Source: Daedaleopsis sinensis (Eukaryota; Basidiomycota; Agaricomycetes; Polyporales; Polyporaceae). From it: 64,000 bases of DNA. Positions within the stretch are counted from its first letter, which is position 1, and the number at the start of each line of letters is the position of its first letter. The notes beneath the pieces were generated by a model. That model ran no database searches and was not told the DNA's origin. It worked only from the letters and a program-made list of their open reading frames with translations. The position numbers and the translations under genes were made by a program. The stretch covers positions 2,728,001-2,792,000 of the forward strand of contig CM066300.1 of the NCBI GenBank assembly GCA_033807695.1, written 5' to 3'. Below are positions 1 through 10,123 of this stretch, one piece after another.

Positions 1-393
1 CATGGAAGAGCGTCGCTTTGACTCAGGCGAAACAGGAGGGGGGAGGTCAGGCAGCGGCGGGGGCGAAGTAGTAAGTCCAGTTGGCTGTTCGTGCTAGCGG
101 GGGAGAGAGGTGGCGTCGCCGTTGGTCATGGCCATGCGCGGCTGTTGGTTCCGATGCACGGTGCTTCCTCCGTCTGCAGTGCGGGGATATAATCCGTGCT
201 GAGCAGGTTTCCGCAGTGTGCAGGGGGTATGCCGTTGTTTAGAGGGCATGACGTGTGGGTTTGCGTCCGGAGGTTTGGTATCTCACGAAGGGTTATCTCT
301 CCTGCCCATTCCTCTTAACTGGGCTGGGGATCAGGTTTCTTAGTTGACCGTATTCAAGTTTCAGGGCGTTGTCGCCGCTCTTGCCACTGCGAT
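1..393. other. left-edge stretch, no gene assigned
   Basis: I see no open frame with convincing protein character or splice structure on either strand. It may be the 3' flank of the minus-strand hypothetical that follows, or part of a gene cut by the window edge. Confidence 0.3.
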
Positions 394-849
394 TCACCCC
401 GTCGTCGCGACCGGTCCGTCCCTTGCAGCGCAGATGTCCGCCACAGCTCGTATGGCGCGGTCCTGGTATTGTAAGGGTCGCCGGGCTCTTGTCTTGATGT
501 GGTATGCACCATTTTGCTGGTCGACATTGATTGCACTGACGTCTCGCAGTTAGGCTCCAATCGTCGGGGTCTCCCGCCTCGTGCCTACATTTTGGCGCTC
601 TCCAGCTCGTCGAGCTGTGCCCGGCGTTCCGCCACAGCGTCCTGCTGGTTTGTCGGGGGAGGGGAGCCCGCGCATAGTACTTACAGTCTTTGCTCCCAGT
701 GGGTGCACGCTGCTGGTTTGTCTGCTGTGCTTGCGCTGATGGTGTAGGGTGGAATGAGCAGGTGCGGGTTGTGCGCACGCGTTTATAGCTGGCCGTGCTG
801 TCGGGCGTGCGCTTGGTTCTTCCGCCGACCGCGTACGCGCCGGTTCCAA
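394..849 (-). CDS. hypothetical spliced gene fragment, C-terminal part only
   Basis: Not recognised. On the minus strand two intron-like segments join frames: one begins GTAAGTACTATG near 690 and ends CAG near 650, the next begins GTAGGCAC near 588 and ends CAG near 539 with a CTAAC-type branch site just before it. Spliced, they give a short coiled-coil-like stretch (AERRAQLDELESAK) followed by about 45 residues ending at a stop at 394-396. No start codon was found, because the frame runs open to 849 without ATG. A plus-strand intron (about 501-549) can also be drawn in the same DNA, so the strand is not certain. No function is suggested. Confidence 0.25.
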
Positions 850-1199
850 AGGGGGAGGTGGACGTCCTTGTGCGGGGGGTGTCCGTGGACTTGGACAGTT
901 TTGTCGGTGTCCCTAGGGGCGGGAAACGCGTCTTCGAGAAACGCGTTGCTCCATGCGTCCGATTCGTCCACGCCAGTCGCTGCTTTATTAAGGTGCTTGC
1001 CCCGTCTTGCTCCTCTCACCCCTACCATCGTCCGCTCACTATCCCCTAGCTTCCGTGCTCGCCATGTCCGCCGCCCCCGCTGGTTCAATCTCTTCGCTCA
1101 GTGTTTTCAATGCCTTGCCGGGTGGTCGGGTGGCGATGGGCAGGCGTGTCGGTGGGAGGTGAGTATTGTCTGGCTTATGCTCTGTACCCCGCGTCTCAG

Positions 1200-2283
1200 A
1201 TCCTCTGTTCAGCCCGTCTCCTGATGGTAGCGGCTTCCTCGGGGGTCCCAGGACCGCAACCATGCCTCTCCCTCCTCAGGTTCTTTCTCCTCGGGTTATG
1301 ACACGCGCTCTTGGGCCGCAGTCTTGCCCTCGCACCGGGCCGGTTCTGGCCACGAGCCCCGGCCCCTTGTCCTTCTCCGTGAGGCTCCCGTCGTACTTCC
1401 AGGAGCCTGCCTACGGCGAGGCGGATCCTCTGACTCTCCCAGTGTAGGTGTATGTTTAGGTGTGTTGTTATATACACTGACGGTTGTACAGAAGGGTTCG
1501 CATGCCCAGTTTTCATGGCGCTCCTTGGGCAAACGGCCATATTACAGGGTGAGTACACAGTGCTGTGGCGCATATCTTCTTCACTCAGTCTACTGTTGAT
1601 TTGCAGGCGGCTTGGCGAGTTTGTCTCGTGTTACGGCGCGAGTGGTCCTTGGTTTTCCTTGTCGTTCCTCCCTCCGGTCGCCTATTGGATGCCTTTGTCC
1701 GAAGGTTACGAGTGTCTCCATTTCCGCGGTTTACCACTTCAAGTGTGGATTACCGGCGCGCTGGACGATCTATTATACGACTTAGAGGCTCGCACTCAGT
1801 CGCCGGTGCTACGCATTCGCGTCAGCTTTGTCCTTGCTTCCGATCAAGAGACCTACCGTCAACTCATGACGGTGATCGGTGGCGCTTTGGATGATGCTCG
1901 GTGCCCGCAGTACGCCGAGGTGCTTTGTTTCTATCCGCATTCATCGGTGCGTTTTCTACCTGTGCTCTTAACACGGTTCTTCTTGCTGACACAGTCCATG
2001 TAGATCTTTCGCGGCGGTCTCCGTGACGCCTCCGACGGGTACACTGCTCCACACCTTATGCCTCGTCTTGCGCTCGAGGATTTCCATCGCCACGAGCTGG
2101 ATATGGTCGAGTGTCTCGTTGTACGCACTGTCACCGACCATGGGTCCGGCGGTGGTTTCCTACTCGCCGAGCAAGTGAGCAGGTTGTCCTCCTGCTGCTC
2201 GCGCCCTGAGCCCGCAGGTCGTGTCGGTGTTCCCTTTACTGCCAGCCGTCGTATCTGATCATTTAGTATTGGTGTGGCTGTAG
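1200..2283 (+). CDS. hypothetical multi-exon protein, family unknown
   Basis: Not recognised. Four introns can be drawn with good ends and kept frame: 1444-1491, 1549-1606, 1947-2003 and 2175-2217. The joined frame reads a proline-rich lead, then a long ordinary-looking globular stretch (about 200 residues, including WITGALDDLLYDLEART and LRIRVSFVLASDQETYRQL), and ends at a TAG at 2281-2283. The third intron contains CTTAAC and GCTGAC branch-like motifs. The true 5' end is unclear: an upstream intron near 1159-1199 does not keep frame with the best upstream ATG at 1064. It is the best-supported gene in the left 6 kb, but I know no family with this sequence; it could be lineage-specific or a decayed mobile-element gene. 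Confidence 0.4.
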
Positions 2284-2999
2284 CGTTCGAGCTGCTCCTC
2301 TTCGAAGGGCTTAGAGGCGCATTTGGCGCGTATGCAGGTGTAAGGGTCGTGCCCTGGCATTGTTCTCATGTTCTCATGTTTCGTCATTTATCTTGGATTT
2401 CGATTTCGCTCGCAGTACTGTATGCCTTTCCGCGCACTATCCTATAATTTCGCTTTTGCAATAGAGTCTGAAGCTTGGAATGTCGCCGGGCTGGAGGGGT
2501 GCTTCCTGGGCGTCTTGCGTACTCAGGTCACTCCACTGGCAGGGCCGTGGTGCCGGGGCGCTAGTTGGGTCATCGTGGCTGGGCGGCGCTTTCCTAGCTT
2601 GTCATTATGTCAGGCATATTGGTAGGAGGTCAGTTTGGCTGCCTATCGCTCTATGGTTAGCTGAGGGCGGCGAGCGGGTTCACACGGCAGTCTGTATGCG
2701 GCGCTCTGCGTGGTTCGCGCGGTCGGCGTTGTGGCTCGTGTGCTTTGGTTTGTTTTGTAGGTCCAAACCTGTAGCTTAGCGGCACCACTGGTACCGGTTC
2801 GCTCCGGGCGCCCGTCAGGCTGCCTCTTCCGGTCAGGGTACTGTACGCTTCGGTCGCGATCACGTCTGCTCCAGTCTATATGCTTCGGTCGCGATCACGT
2901 CTGCTGCAGTCTGCATGCTGCTTCGGTAGGCTGGCGAAGCTCGATGCGTTGTCTGCTGTCTGCTGTATGCGCTATAGCTGCTTAGGTGAGTGTATCATG
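2284..2999. other. gene-poor stretch with a short tandem duplication
   Basis: No frame here has both length and protein character. Short plus-strand frames (for example one reading FELLLFEGLRGAFGAYAG near 2290-2350) may be exons continuing the previous hypothetical gene, but I could not join them in frame. The notable feature is the duplicated 35-bp unit listed separately. Confidence 0.3.
2847..2916. repeat. 35-bp unit duplicated in tandem
   Basis: The segment starting gcttcggtcgcgatcacgtc at 2847 recurs at 2882, giving two copies of 35 bp with a few mismatches, and the first eight bases (gcttcggt) appear again at 2920. It lies in a stretch without an assigned gene. It looks like a recent slippage-type duplication; no function is suggested. 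Confidence 0.75.
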
Positions 3000-3527
3000 T
3001 CATTCAGGTGGTGGGAGTCGCAAGTGCTGGGGCGAGACAGTCAGGTTGTCTCTCTCAATCATCGGCATCGGTTCGATCAGCCAGCCATCCATGATCCCGA
3101 GGGTTGTGGTTAGGAGATTTCTGAATATGTGGGCAGCCTTTTCCATGTTGCGAGGTTCTTGAATGAGTTCAAGTCTTCGCAGTTTCTGTTGCCGGGCGGG
3201 CGGTATGTTGTCGTTCATTATCGCGTACAGTCTCAGGTATGCCGCATCATGCTGATTAATCCGCAACTCATTCTGCTCCTCAGATCGGAGTCTCTCTACC
3301 ACGGTTCCGGTGCTCTTGGTCAGCTGGGCTGCACATGTTAGTCCACAGTGGTCTCCGTGCATGTGACTTTCGCATCGTGCACGGTCGTGGAGTGTGGGTT
3401 CGCTGGTTGTTCTGGTGGCTTCTGATGGTGGCGCCTCGGCTGTAGCTTGAAACTCAGCGGTGAGCGCATGCCGATTGATAGTGCTGGCTGCTGATGAGGC
3501 GGGGTCAATGTTCTTATCTACTGGCAT
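3000..3527 (-). CDS. hypothetical ORF, possible 3' exon of the upstream minus-strand ORF
   Basis: Not recognised. An ATG-initiated frame of 175 codons with plausible composition: an Ala/Thr/Glu-rich first half, then a charged helical segment (EEQNELRINQHDAAYLRLYA) and a C-terminal segment ending LRLPPPE. It lies 36 bp downstream, on the same strand, of the 251-codon frame at 3564-4319, so the two may be exons of one gene or one gene split by a frameshift. I could not find a convincing intron joining them. No signal peptide or known motif is visible. Confidence 0.3.
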   Translation of the reverse strand: MPVDKNIDPASSAASTINRHALTAEFQATAEAPPSEATRTTSEPTLHDRARCESHMHGDHCGLTCAAQLTKSTGTVVERLRSEEQNELRINQHDAAYLRLYAIMNDNIPPARQQKLRRLELIQEPRNMEKAAHIFRNLLTTTLGIMDGWLIEPMPMIERDNLTVSPQHLRLPPPE

Positions 3528-3563
3528 CGGGTGCGAGGGGGTACATATGGTGCAATCGGCCTG

Positions 3564-4319
3564 CTATCCCATTTCCTTCGCTGATCCTCTCTTCCCCGCC
3601 AGTATCCTCGCCTCTGTCTGTTTTCCGGCAATTATGGGCTTGCGACGCTGTCGCTGCGAACGGCGCAAGGTCTCAGGGTCGGGCTGCCTCTCTTCCTCGC
3701 TCTCCCAGTCTCTCTCCCGCCCGCTTTCAGCATCTGCCCACTTCTCATGCCCTGTCGTCGAGCAGTCAGGGCCTTCGCACCTAAGCGCTTTGACATTGAT
3801 GTCGCTTTGTTCAAGGAGCTCGTCCTTGACTCTCCCCAGAGTGAGGGCGCATTCGACTGCTGTCTCGACTGTTGCATCCTTGATATTCCCGTGTTCATCG
3901 GCCATGCATGGTACGTCGACTTCAGCGATGCTGACGAGGCTTTTGGCACATTCGTTGACGATTTTGACTCTAGCTCTCCCGTTTGGCTTGGGAGCGATGT
4001 CAACAATCGCTCCTGCGATGTGTGGGTCGTAGGTCTCAAGGGTGTCGTCGGTTAGGCAGGGGGAGTGGAAGGATGTTGGTGAGAGTGCCAGGAGCCTAGT
4101 CTGATCTCCTATCTTCAGAGTTGCTGATGGTACTGCTGCTAGGGTGTAGGTGTGTCTCTGTCTGAGGCCGTATCTTGTCCTCGACCCTGGGGTGAAGCTC
4201 CTCCATCTGGCTATGATGAGGGTCGGCGGTGGAGTCGACAAGGGCTCGGCGTGTGGGGGGAGGAGGATGGGGTTCGAGAGGGGGGCGCTGCTCGTCGTCT
4301 TTGCTCTGTCGCAGGGCAT
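3564..4319 (-). CDS. hypothetical 251-residue ORF with basic C-terminal tail
   Basis: Not recognised. This is the longest uninterrupted ATG frame in the left block. The first third is Pro/Ser-rich; the middle reads like a folded domain (IGDQTRLLALSPTSFHS and VKIVNECAKSLVSIAEVDV); the C-terminal 60 residues are highly charged, with RRSQRQRRKP. That basic string superficially resembles linkers in Ty1/copia polyproteins, but no protease, integrase or reverse transcriptase motif lies nearby, so I do not call it a retroelement. The plus strand is also partly open, which weakens the call. It may form one gene with the ORF at 3000-3527. Confidence 0.35.
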   Translation of the reverse strand: MPCDRAKTTSSAPLSNPILLPPHAEPLSTPPPTLIIARWRSFTPGSRTRYGLRQRHTYTLAAVPSATLKIGDQTRLLALSPTSFHSPCLTDDTLETYDPHIAGAIVDIAPKPNGRARVKIVNECAKSLVSIAEVDVPCMADEHGNIKDATVETAVECALTLGRVKDELLEQSDINVKALRCEGPDCSTTGHEKWADAESGRERDWESEEERQPDPETLRRSQRQRRKPIIAGKQTEARILAGKRGSAKEMG

Positions 4320-4861
4320 GGTGGGGCGAGGGAGAGGGGTTGAGCGCGTGTATGCTCATTGTTTGGGGTGGAGAGTCGGTTTGTGCAGGGGCGAATCGGT
4401 TTAGATGATTGAGTTTTAGGGTCATGTAAAATTGCCCATTTAAATTAGTTAAATGTCAAGGGTTCAGCGGCCGTCTTGCGCGATGTTCTCATGCCCATTG
4501 AGAGTTTAGGGCTTGCGAAATTTAGTTTCGGGGTGTGCGTCAGGAGTGATGTCCCTGCTCATGGTGAGCTTGAGTACTGGGGGTCCTGTCTCGATTATCG
4601 TACTGGCTTGGGCGTGTAGCATGGTCATCGGCGGGCGGCTCCAGTCTAGGGATCTTCGGTGATTGTTTACATGGTCCGAGCTACTTTGTCACAGGCGGGT
4701 GCTGGCATCACCGGTAGGTAGCAGTATTGGTTAAGTATACCGGACTGGTTCAGCTTGGGGCTCCGATTGAGCATCGGATTGATCCAGATCCAATTGGGTA
4801 GGCGGTCCGAGGCTGTCAGGGGTTGGCTCAGAGCTGAGCCGGGCGCTCTATTTGTTGATAA
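4320..4861. other. stretch between hypothetical genes
   Basis: The sequence is AT-richer than its surroundings around 4420-4500. No frame longer than about 70 codons with protein character is seen. It may be the promoter or untranslated leader of the minus-strand ORF ending at 3564. Confidence 0.3.
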
Positions 4862-5177
4862 TCAGATTTTCTCACGGTTCAAGTTGACTAGCTCGTCTAG
4901 TTCGCGTCGCTGTCGCTCCTGCGTACCTCGATGGTTTCTTCGATCTGTCTCAGTTCCTCTGGGGCGGTAGGTATGCGTATGGTCTCATTCCAGAGTTAAC
5001 CAGTTCTCCTTTGCTCTCCAGAGTCATCACTTTGGCCGTCTCAGGTATCTCAGCAGGGTTCTCGATTTCGTCAGGACAGTGTTCCGGCTCTGACGACGGT
5101 GGGAGCAGCTGGGCTTCCCCGCTTGGTTTGTGCTGGAGGTAATTCATATTCGCTGCTTTCTTACTTTGGTCTGACAT
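4862..5177 (-). CDS. small hypothetical protein with coiled-coil end
   Basis: Not recognised. It starts at ATG 5177 (MSDQSKKAANMNYLQHK), continues through a Glu/Pro-rich acidic stretch, and then needs a splice: an intron from a GTTAAC donor to a CGCAG acceptor joins in phase 0 to a helical segment (ERQRRELDELVNLNREKI) ending at TGA 4862-4864. Without the splice the frame stops about 75 codons in. The ending echoes the ERRAQLDELE segment in the minus-strand fragment near 600, which hints that the two are related, but this rests on a short similarity. About 80 residues if the model holds. Confidence 0.3.
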
Positions 5178-5766
5178 TCAGGCGTTTTAGGTGCTGAGCC
5201 ATGTCCCGTTCTCGATGAAGGGAGCGCTGTAGAGTAATCCGCCTGACTTGCTTGGTCCTTGCCAAAGTGTACTCGTACGTGGTGTGCGAGTGGTAATGGG
5301 TTTGCTCCCAGATATGCAAAGTTTATTATTGCGGTGGGATTTATCCAGTTTTCGCTTCGATTTCCCCAGACCAGGGTGTTGCTGGTGATGCAGTGATCGT
5401 GTCGGGCAGCATTTTAATTCTTGCGCTGCAGTGGCACTGGGACTTGCATTCTGCTGTTGATTTTGTCGCGCAGGCTTCAATTCGCGCGGGCTCCTCGTCA
5501 GCGGAGGTTATTCGGTTCACGGGCGCGTATGGCCGATCCAAGTTCGGTCTCCATACCTGTCGGGCGCCTCCACTACCATCGTCAACTTCGCGCTTCGAGC
5601 TCGCCATCCATAGGTTCCGGCCTTTGCAGCGACGTTGTGATTCGTCAGTCTCAGAGGTAAGTTGTCACAAGTCCCGCGGTGGGGTTTGTGCATGTTTGTT
5701 CCTAAGATTTGGACTGGGAAGTACGTTGTGAGTACTACTAACCTCTACCATCCTCTCTTGTAGTCC

Positions 5767-6116
5767 ATGGCGAATGCTGCTCCACAGCTCGTGCGCTGTT
5801 CTGGGCGTACAGATTCCGGCAGCCGCTGTCCAGCTATTGTGGAGAGTAGCGGCTCCCTCTCCTTCCCTGGTCGTTCTCGCTTGCCTCATTTCTGTCCAAC
5901 GCACTTGGACACCATGCTTCGCGACACGCATTTTGTGTCGCCCAGGTCCGGTGTGCGCGTCGCATTCAGCGGTGCGTTCAGACTAATTATCGGCACAGTT
6001 GTATTGACATCTCTTTTTTAGACTACATACCGCCGTATCTCGAGCGCCGCACTCAAATTCTGCTGCGACGTGATATGCTTTGGCCTCTCTCATCAGCTGG
6101 AGTCTTGAGTACTTGA
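5767..6116 (+). pseudogene. truncated T5orf172/DUF1766-like gene fragment (N-terminal part)
   Basis: Two exons joined in frame across an intron (about 5949-6020, ending TCTTTTTTAG). Exon 1 carries a Cys/His pattern typical of the N-terminal zinc-binding segment of these fungal proteins: CSGRTDSGSRC followed about 25 residues later by FCPTH. Exon 2 continues with DYIPPYLERRTQILLRRDM, which fits the conserved segment that normally precedes the GIY-YIG-like core beginning PGYIY. Here the frame ends ten residues later at TGA, so the whole nuclease-like core is missing. An upstream exon (about 5393-5657) can be joined in phase 0 through an intron 5658-5763. This is either a decayed copy or a short derived paralogue. 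The family assignment is from memory of the family's appearance, not a search. Confidence 0.5.
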
Positions 6117-6272
6117 GTGGCAATGAGTCTTCGCTCTGCCTGAGCCCGCTAGTGCTGCGCATACACAGTGGTACAGAAGTGCGAGGTAGACGGTATATAG
6201 GACTATTCAGCGGTGGGTGCTAAATGTTACAGGAAATCTCGTAGTATACAATCCAGATATGTAGGGCGGCCC

Positions 6273-7291
6273 TCATAAGATGGTCTCGCTATCTATACCC
6301 TTCTTTATCTTCAGGAGGATGTTCGTCTTCCAATTGTCCAGTTTCGTGACCTGATCGAACTCGAATACCGCCCCGGTGAAGGACTCGATATCACCACTCT
6401 CGATTGCTTCCACAAGGAAATTCACGAATTTGGCCTCGCGGGTTGACGTGAAGGTGGTGTCCAAGGACCCGTACTTCGAAAGGTTGCGCTTGGCGGTCAC
6501 CGTATCCTAGAGATGTCGAGTGAGCGGCGGTTATGCGAGCTAATAGAGCCCATTAACCTTCATTGCGAGCGCACATAGACACGAGCGCAGCCAGTACTCC
6601 TTCACGCTGTACTTCGTCAAAGCAGACGACAGCGACCCATTCGCGACTTGCTCATAGAGCGCAATGGCTTGCGGGTACTCTTCCAGTTCAGCGTGCAGAT
6701 CGGCGGCATCCTTGAAGCATGCATTTGCCGTCCTGGACCACAACATTTAGTGCATACTGTAGTGAGTCGACCACAGCACTCACGCTGTAGCATCTTCTTG
6801 AGAGTACCACTCCGCTGCCCGCTCAAAGCTGTCGCATGCTTTACGAAGATCGTTCAACTCTTGGAGATAGATCTGTCCAATCTCCTTCTCTCGATCCGCA
6901 GCTTGCCTGAATCGACCCGCTTTCGTGAGATGCGTAATCGTCTGGGATAATGCCTGTACGCCGACTGTGTGGATTGCTTAGAGGAAACCTACAGCGCAAC
7001 AAATATATTCTTACGACTAGGGTCGACCCTCTTGTAGGCCTTAGCAGCATTCCACCACGCATTCGCGGCTTCATTGCCTTCCTGACACTTCTCTCTGCAC
7101 TCTGCCTCGCGTGCATGCGCATCTCCCGCTTCTTTGAACTGCTTGTCAATCTTGAACGCATTCGCGGCTTGCTGGTATAGGTCGCCTGCCTCCTCGTATT
7201 TAGTGGATGCCGAGGAAAACCATCCGGTGGAGGAGTTGGCCTTCTTATCCGCTTTGTCCAGCAGCATCTGACCCTGAGACTTGGCTGGCAT
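6273..7291 (-). CDS. SEC17: alpha-SNAP (Sec17), vesicle fusion adaptor
   Basis: Soluble NSF attachment protein: binds assembled SNARE bundles and recruits NSF/Sec18 so that ATP hydrolysis takes them apart after membrane fusion. Exons (minus strand) 7291-7015, 6964-6732 side down to 6784, 6732-6558 and 6506-6273 total 867 nt, giving 288 residues, the usual family size. The protein is all-helical and TPR-like; the recognisable N-terminus runs MLLDKADKKANSSTGWFSS, the second exon carries the helix QTITHLTKAGRFRQAADREK, and the hydrophobic C-terminal helix ends NILLKIKKGI. Frame continuity fixed the acceptor at 6964 (joining DPS to LGVQ). The start is the only ATG giving the conserved opening. 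It is divergent from the SUMO ligase with a 308-bp gap. Confidence 0.93.
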
Positions 7292-7599
7292 AGTAGTGTA
7301 GAGAATGGGGAGTTGGAGTTGGAGTGCTGTGGTTCAAGCGAACGAAATGCGATCCGAGGCTGATGAGTGCTGTAAACAGGGCGGCTGTGACTCTGAGCGA
7401 GAGCAGTGGCAGTGGCGGCCACTGCATCGGCGCCTACGATGAACGTCATGGCACGTGATCTACGAATCTAGCCGAGGTTTCTCACGGGCAACTCGTCCAA
7501 ACACCGTTTACTGTCGTCCACGATCCACCACACTACCACAGTACTGTCGTCGCTCTTCTGACATTGGTGCTCACTTCATCCGGTACTTCTCTGCCCTCT

Positions 7600-10123
7600 A
7601 TGGCAAGTCAGGATGTCTGGGCAGATTTCGAGGTCAGTGATCCATGGCGGACGGCCTCTGTCAACGTGTTGTACTCAAAGCGTGCTCCGACCGGCAACAG
7701 ACGCTCCGGCACAACCTGAAGTACTACAAGGTGGACCACCTTAAACAAATTGTCGCTGGTTTCAACGAGGAGTGCCAGAGCAATCTCACGAAGTCTGGCA
7801 AGAAGCAGGACCTTATCGATAGGATCTTCAGGGAACTCGCAGATTGGAAAATCCATAATTGGGTAGATCGTTGGGTCAAGGGAAAGGCTATCGCGGCTCG
7901 TGTTCGTCAGACTGGAACGTGAGTGACTTGATTCTGCTCCTTTGTTCTTCCACCCTATTATTCTTCGAGCAATCGGTCGACCGCCGTGTGACAGATGCTT
8001 TCGGACTGACCCCACTGGTCTCAGATACTCGAATGCCAACGGAGGATCACCCTCGACATCGCGGAGCTACCCCTCTGTGGAGAACAACGCTCCCTACCTT
8101 CCGGGTCGTTCACAGCCTCGTTACGACCCATACGTTCCCCACTCGGCGCCATTACCGAGTTCACATCCATCAGGCATCAACGCTCCTGCCCCTGCTGAAC
8201 TACCACCGTTACCCATGATTCGCTTCAAGTTCTCGCCGTTCTTCAAATCTGATCGTCTTGTTTCGTCTGTAGTCGAGTGTCCTGGTAAGCTTAGTGTATA
8301 TAATCTTGCCCACAAACTCATAATCGACAGAGTCTACAACATCCGCGGATCGTCGGTCTCAGTCATTGTCGTTCGTCATGTCAGGTGATATTCTGACGAA
8401 GATCAACAATCCCAGGTCTGTCCAAACTCATTTGTCGGTAAAGTCATGATGAACCACTGACGCCCTGATTATCCAGTCCGAAGTACCAGTTGCGATTGTA
8501 CTGCACATCTTCCACGTACTATACACCCCCAGGCGCCTTCCGCAGCCCAGCTTCTACCCCTTGTCCAATTGAGTTCCCCCCCACCTGTGAAGTTCGGGTA
8601 AACGGCACTCAGTTGAATGCCAATCTCAAAGGTCTGAAGAAGAAACCTGGAACAGCGCCACCGCCCGACTTGGGGAAACTCGTGAGGATGACACAGAGCT
8701 CGACTAATCGTGTTGAGATGATATATGTGAACAGTCAGCAGCCCACTCCCCCAAAGGTGGTCTACACGTCTCTCACTTCGTTGGTTACTTGCTCATGTTC
8801 GATCTTTAGAAATATTACCTCGCGGTCATGCTCGTTGAAGTTACCTCAGTCGACCAACTCATTGATCGATTGCGGAAGGGCAAGTACAAGCAAAGAGAAA
8901 CCATCCTTGCAGAGAGTATGTGGAACAGCATTGAAGAATACGTTTTACGCTAATAGAGCGGCTCTAGTGAACAAGGGCATTTCTGACGACGACGATATCA
9001 TTGCTGGTCATCAGAAGATGTCGTTGAAGTGTCCTGTACGTGCTCCTCAAAGTTCGAACTTGCACCATTTTGACACCAGATCTAGCTGAGCTACATGCGT
9101 ATCACAATACCATGTCGCGCGAGTTCGTGTGTCCATCCTCAATGCTTTGACGCCTTGTCATGGTTCTCGGTGATGGAACAGACCACGACATGGTTGTGCC
9201 CTGTCTGCGAGAAAATTCTTAATGTGGAAGATCTCATTGTTGACGGGTACGTCTTTCACAAAGGACTCACGTTATGTGCCCTAAATTTTCCATATAGTTA
9301 TTTCGACGATATCTTGAGGCACACCCCCGAAGACGTTGAAGATGTGATCGTGGAAGCTGATGGACAATGGCACACAGAAGACAACAAGTATGGCTCACCC
9401 GAGTGGACAGCGGCTCATCCCCTTCCTCCCGCCCCGAAACCTGCAACCCCAGTTAAACGCGCTCCCTCCCCGAAGCCCGTTGCAAATGGTGTCACCGGCA
9501 TGAATAGACCTCGTGGAGGCACGCCGATCGAAATCTTTGACTCGGAGGATGAGGACGAAGGGAGGGTCAAAAGAGAGCTTTCTCCGTCGACAGACGGGTT
9601 GCTCCCTCGTCCGGTGCGGTCTGCAAGCAGCTCGCAACAGCCTCCACGATCTCAGACCACCGATATTATCGATCTAACCTTGAGCGACGATGACGACGAA
9701 TCCGTTGGCCCTCCTGCGCCCGCCATGCCGAAGAAGCGAAAGGAGACAGACGACCTCCCTTCTCCCACCGAGCAGATCTGGAAGAAATCTCGGACAGAAA
9801 GTAGCGCATCCCCTTCCACATCCACATTCCACGAACTTCGCATATCTGACGAGGGGACAGTTGCACGGAGGCTTGCACCGATCCCCTCTTCGTCACAACC
9901 GCGATACCCATCGTCGTCACAATCACCATATCGTGGTTCAGGAAGTGGTTCGCAAACATATAGCCTCTCTGGAAGTCTTCCTCCTCCCCCACCTTTGCAG
10001 TCGCTTCCTCCCCGTCCGCCCACGTCCTCCCGTGATTTCCGAAACACGACTACGTTGCCGCCACCCTATGTCTCACAACGCAGTAGTGGCACCGGAAGCT
10101 CTTCACCTCAACATTGGCGGTGA
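7600..10123 (+). CDS. SIZ/PIAS-type SUMO E3 ligase
   Basis: E3 ligase that moves SUMO from Ubc9 to nuclear targets. Nine exons (7600-7632, 7701-7918, 8025-8284, 8331-8415, 8477-8756, 8810-8915, 8959-9035, 9086-9246, 9298-10123) total 2046 nt, giving 681 residues. In order: a SAP-type DNA-binding helix pair near residues 12-60 (NLKYYKVDHLKQIVAGFN), a PINIT domain around 140-300, then the SP-RING/MIZ zinc finger (MSLKCPLSYMRITIPCR, then CVHPQCFDALSW and WLCPVCEK). The C-terminal 270 residues are Ser/Pro-rich and disordered, with an acidic SUMO-interacting-like stretch (IIDLTLSDDDDE) and two others like it. The first exon is only 33 nt; the acceptor at 7700 is the one that keeps frame into ETLRHNLK. 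Confidence 0.92.

Noticed and set aside
3564..3700. Basic RRSQRQRRKP string as evidence of a Ty1/copia polyprotein
   Set aside because: No protease, integrase, reverse transcriptase or long terminal repeats are seen nearby; a short basic string is not enough.
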